Part shown: one piece after another, positions 63,601 through 64,000 of the stretch
How positions within the stretch are numbered: the first letter of the stretch is position 1
How the letters are laid out: each line of letters opens with the position of its first letter
DNA from: CAVUMR01 sp963742715
GTDB lineage: Bacteria; Actinomycetota; Actinomycetes; Mycobacteriales; Micromonosporaceae
Assembly: GCA_963742715.1 (NCBI GenBank)
Contig: CAVUMR010000002.1
Location: forward strand, 248,001 to 312,000
Reading direction: 5' to 3'
DNA length: 64,000 bases
Notes under the pieces: model-generated
Database searches by the model: none
What the model was told of the DNA's origin: nothing
What the model saw: the letters and a program-made list of their open reading frames with translations, nothing else
Translations under genes and position numbers: made by a program

Positions 63601-64000
63601 CTGCCCACCCCGGACCAACCGGAGACCGAGGCCGGGTACGTCGCGCCGAGCACCCCGGCCGAACGCACGCTGGCCGGGGTCTGGTGCGAGGTACTGCGGA
63701 TCGACCGGGTGGGCGTACACGACAACTTCTTCGATGTCGGCGGCGACTCGATCCTGAGCATCCGGGTAGTGGCCCAGGCGCGCCGGGCCGGGCTGCTGCT
63801 CACCCCGAAGCAGTTGTTCCAGTACCAGACGGTGGCGCAGCAGGCCGCGGTCGCGGAACCGGTCAGCGGGCTGGCCGGCGAGCTGGCGGTGGCCGTACCG
63901 GGACCGGTGCCGCTGACCCCGGCCCAGCGGGCGTTCCTGAACCGCGCGACCGGCGGCGTGGATCCGGACCGGTTCTCGCAGGCGCTCTGGCTGGACCTGG
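60655..64000 (+). CDS. Non-ribosomal peptide synthetase, C-A-T-(E/C...), 3' end outside window
   Basis: At least 1115 aa. Condensation domain (about 20-450) with HHIVGDA (153-159; last G replaced by A) and FERLVDELAP; adenylation domain (about 470-960) with A3 FTSGSTGRPKG (from 613), A5 HYGPTE, A8 MYRTGDLARRRRDGRIEFLG and A10 TPAGKVDRNALP; carrier domain with GGDSILS (S1032). A new domain begins PLTPAQRAFLNRATGG, epimerisation-like. The specificity residues read D-S-T-K-V-G-H-V-G-K by alignment to GrsA, closest to published Asp codes. GTG at 60655 after GGGGGGAG. Confidence 0.93.
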   Translation, partial: MPEHRSTGGSTVPDHREPVLVHPASFGQRQLWFVEQLEPGAPVHHINVSVRVDNRLDPELLRAAVVAEQDRQESLRTTFAEQDGELMQVVWPDADIPVRYTDLRDLPAEEAAAGLARLTEAAGTEPFDLATGPLLRLHLISEPDTDRLLMNLHHIVGDAQSTANLLNELFAYYRAGSRGEPADLPELPIQYADYTAWQLGAVTGPAMRAQLDWWRERLAGLPTMQLPTDRPAPAVVSSLGGEVRFDLDADLADALRELARGHRATMFMVLLAGWKTLLHRYTGQHDVVVGSPVTAREMPELERLIGLFVNRLVLRTDLSGDPGFGAVVDRVRDTVLAAMAHQDVPFERLVDELAPQRRLGHTPLFRVGFNVIPVADTGEDDGQYGNGYVRHDLNLEIQEQHGVLAARIEYRSDLFDQSTVEQLARHLVVLLRAGVADLDRPVGTLPMLDEDERRTQLAAPASVEGEPVCVYRLVEARATATPDAPAVVGTAGVLTYRELNQRANRLARLLVDRYRVGPEVPVGLCAERSADALVGMLAIGKAGGAYVPLDPELPAERLAYMLDSAGAEVVLTSGEPPELPARVAQLPIAATVDGPDGDLAPRAHPGTTAYVLFTSGSTGRPKGVAVEHRQLWAYTRAVIDRIGLRDGCYAAVQPFTFDSSGTMIYPALVLGGRLLVVSAEEARDPYRFARLVAEHDVDYLKITPSHLAALAAGPGPEAVLPHRALVVGGESSATEWMARLVDAGRCAVYAHYGPTEATVGVTAGRLTGPVLAELTSTPLGDPLAGTRVYLLDRHAQPVPPGVVGELYLGGDTVARGYVGRPGETAARFVPDPFAELPGGPAGTVGVAGARMYRTGDLARRRRDGRIEFLGRIDHQVKVHGHRIELAEIEAVLAEHPAVAEAVVVAAAGRGDESRLIGYVTAAPAGGPAVTGEPAAATSPAGAGADELRRHARSRLPDYMVPATIMVLDALPLTPAGKVDRNALPTPDQPETEAGYVAPSTPAERTLAGVWCEVLRIDRVGVHDNFFDVGGDSILSIRVVAQARRAGLLLTPKQLFQYQTVAQQAAVAEPVSGLAGELAVAVPGPVPLTPAQRAFLNRATGGVDPDRFSQALWLDL

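Overview
The window is very G+C-rich, densely packed DNA from a filamentous actinomycete, most likely Micromonosporaceae-like. The evidence is a conservon (CvnA/B/D) signal module, an XRE-DUF5753/DUF397 pair, an F420-dependent LLM oxidoreductase, a streptogrisin-type protease, an SSI-like protein, a DUF222/HNH gene and the start of an NRPS gene. GTG starts and 4-bp ATGA/GTGA overlaps are common. The family placement is an inference from gene content; no rRNA, tRNA, CRISPR array or replication origin is seen.

Layout. 1-7.6 kb (minus strand): a tightly coupled operon with a branched-chain-type binding lipoprotein, cytosine-deaminase-like amidohydrolase, ABC ATPase, permease, a second (NitT/TauT/THI5-like) binding lipoprotein and an FAD-linked oxidase, followed by a membrane-anchored alpha/beta hydrolase cut by the window edge. 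This looks like uptake and breakdown of a small N-containing compound. 8-11.7 kb: a conservon without its usual DUF742 member. 11.7-15.9 kb: zinc alcohol dehydrogenase, small proteins, and an XRE/DUF397 regulator pair divergent from a two-gene small-protein operon. 16-22.5 kb (minus): an acyl-CoA/beta-oxidation-like cluster (epoxide hydrolase, two thiolases, SDR, MaoC hydratase, aldehyde dehydrogenase). 22.6-29.8 kb: beta-lactamase-fold esterase, hemerythrin, LLM oxidoreductase, phosphatase, GIDE-domain protein, methyltransferase and LysE exporter. 30-34.6 kb: two coupled GGDEF-EAL proteins. 34.7-39.3 kb: cation/proton antiporter and a three-gene sugar ABC importer. 39.4-50.4 kb: MarR/DUF3224, CsbD, exported PHP phosphoesterase, M50B-like membrane protein, epoxide hydrolase, S9 peptidase, membrane protein, metallo-beta-lactamase-fold hydrolase and dodecin. 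50.7-54.5 kb: a compositionally foreign DUF222/HNH gene, a MEDS/RsbW-like plus STAS pair, and DUF1003. 54.6-60.4 kb: secreted lipase, SSI-like protein, secreted S1 protease, PAS-EAL protein. 60.7 kb to the end: a C-A-T NRPS module whose specificity residues resemble aspartate codes, running off the right edge.

Three sequence-wide patterns are not explained by individual genes. (1) About twenty unrelated short tandem repeats, most often with a 15-bp period, sit at gene borders; in at least eight cases the repeated unit contains the stop codon of the adjacent gene. (2) The tetranucleotide GTAC is conspicuously frequent because Val is written GTA mainly before C; the DUF222/HNH gene contains none. 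(3) At least seven genes have a TANNNT-like -10 element ending 6-8 nt before the start codon, suggesting leaderless transcription.
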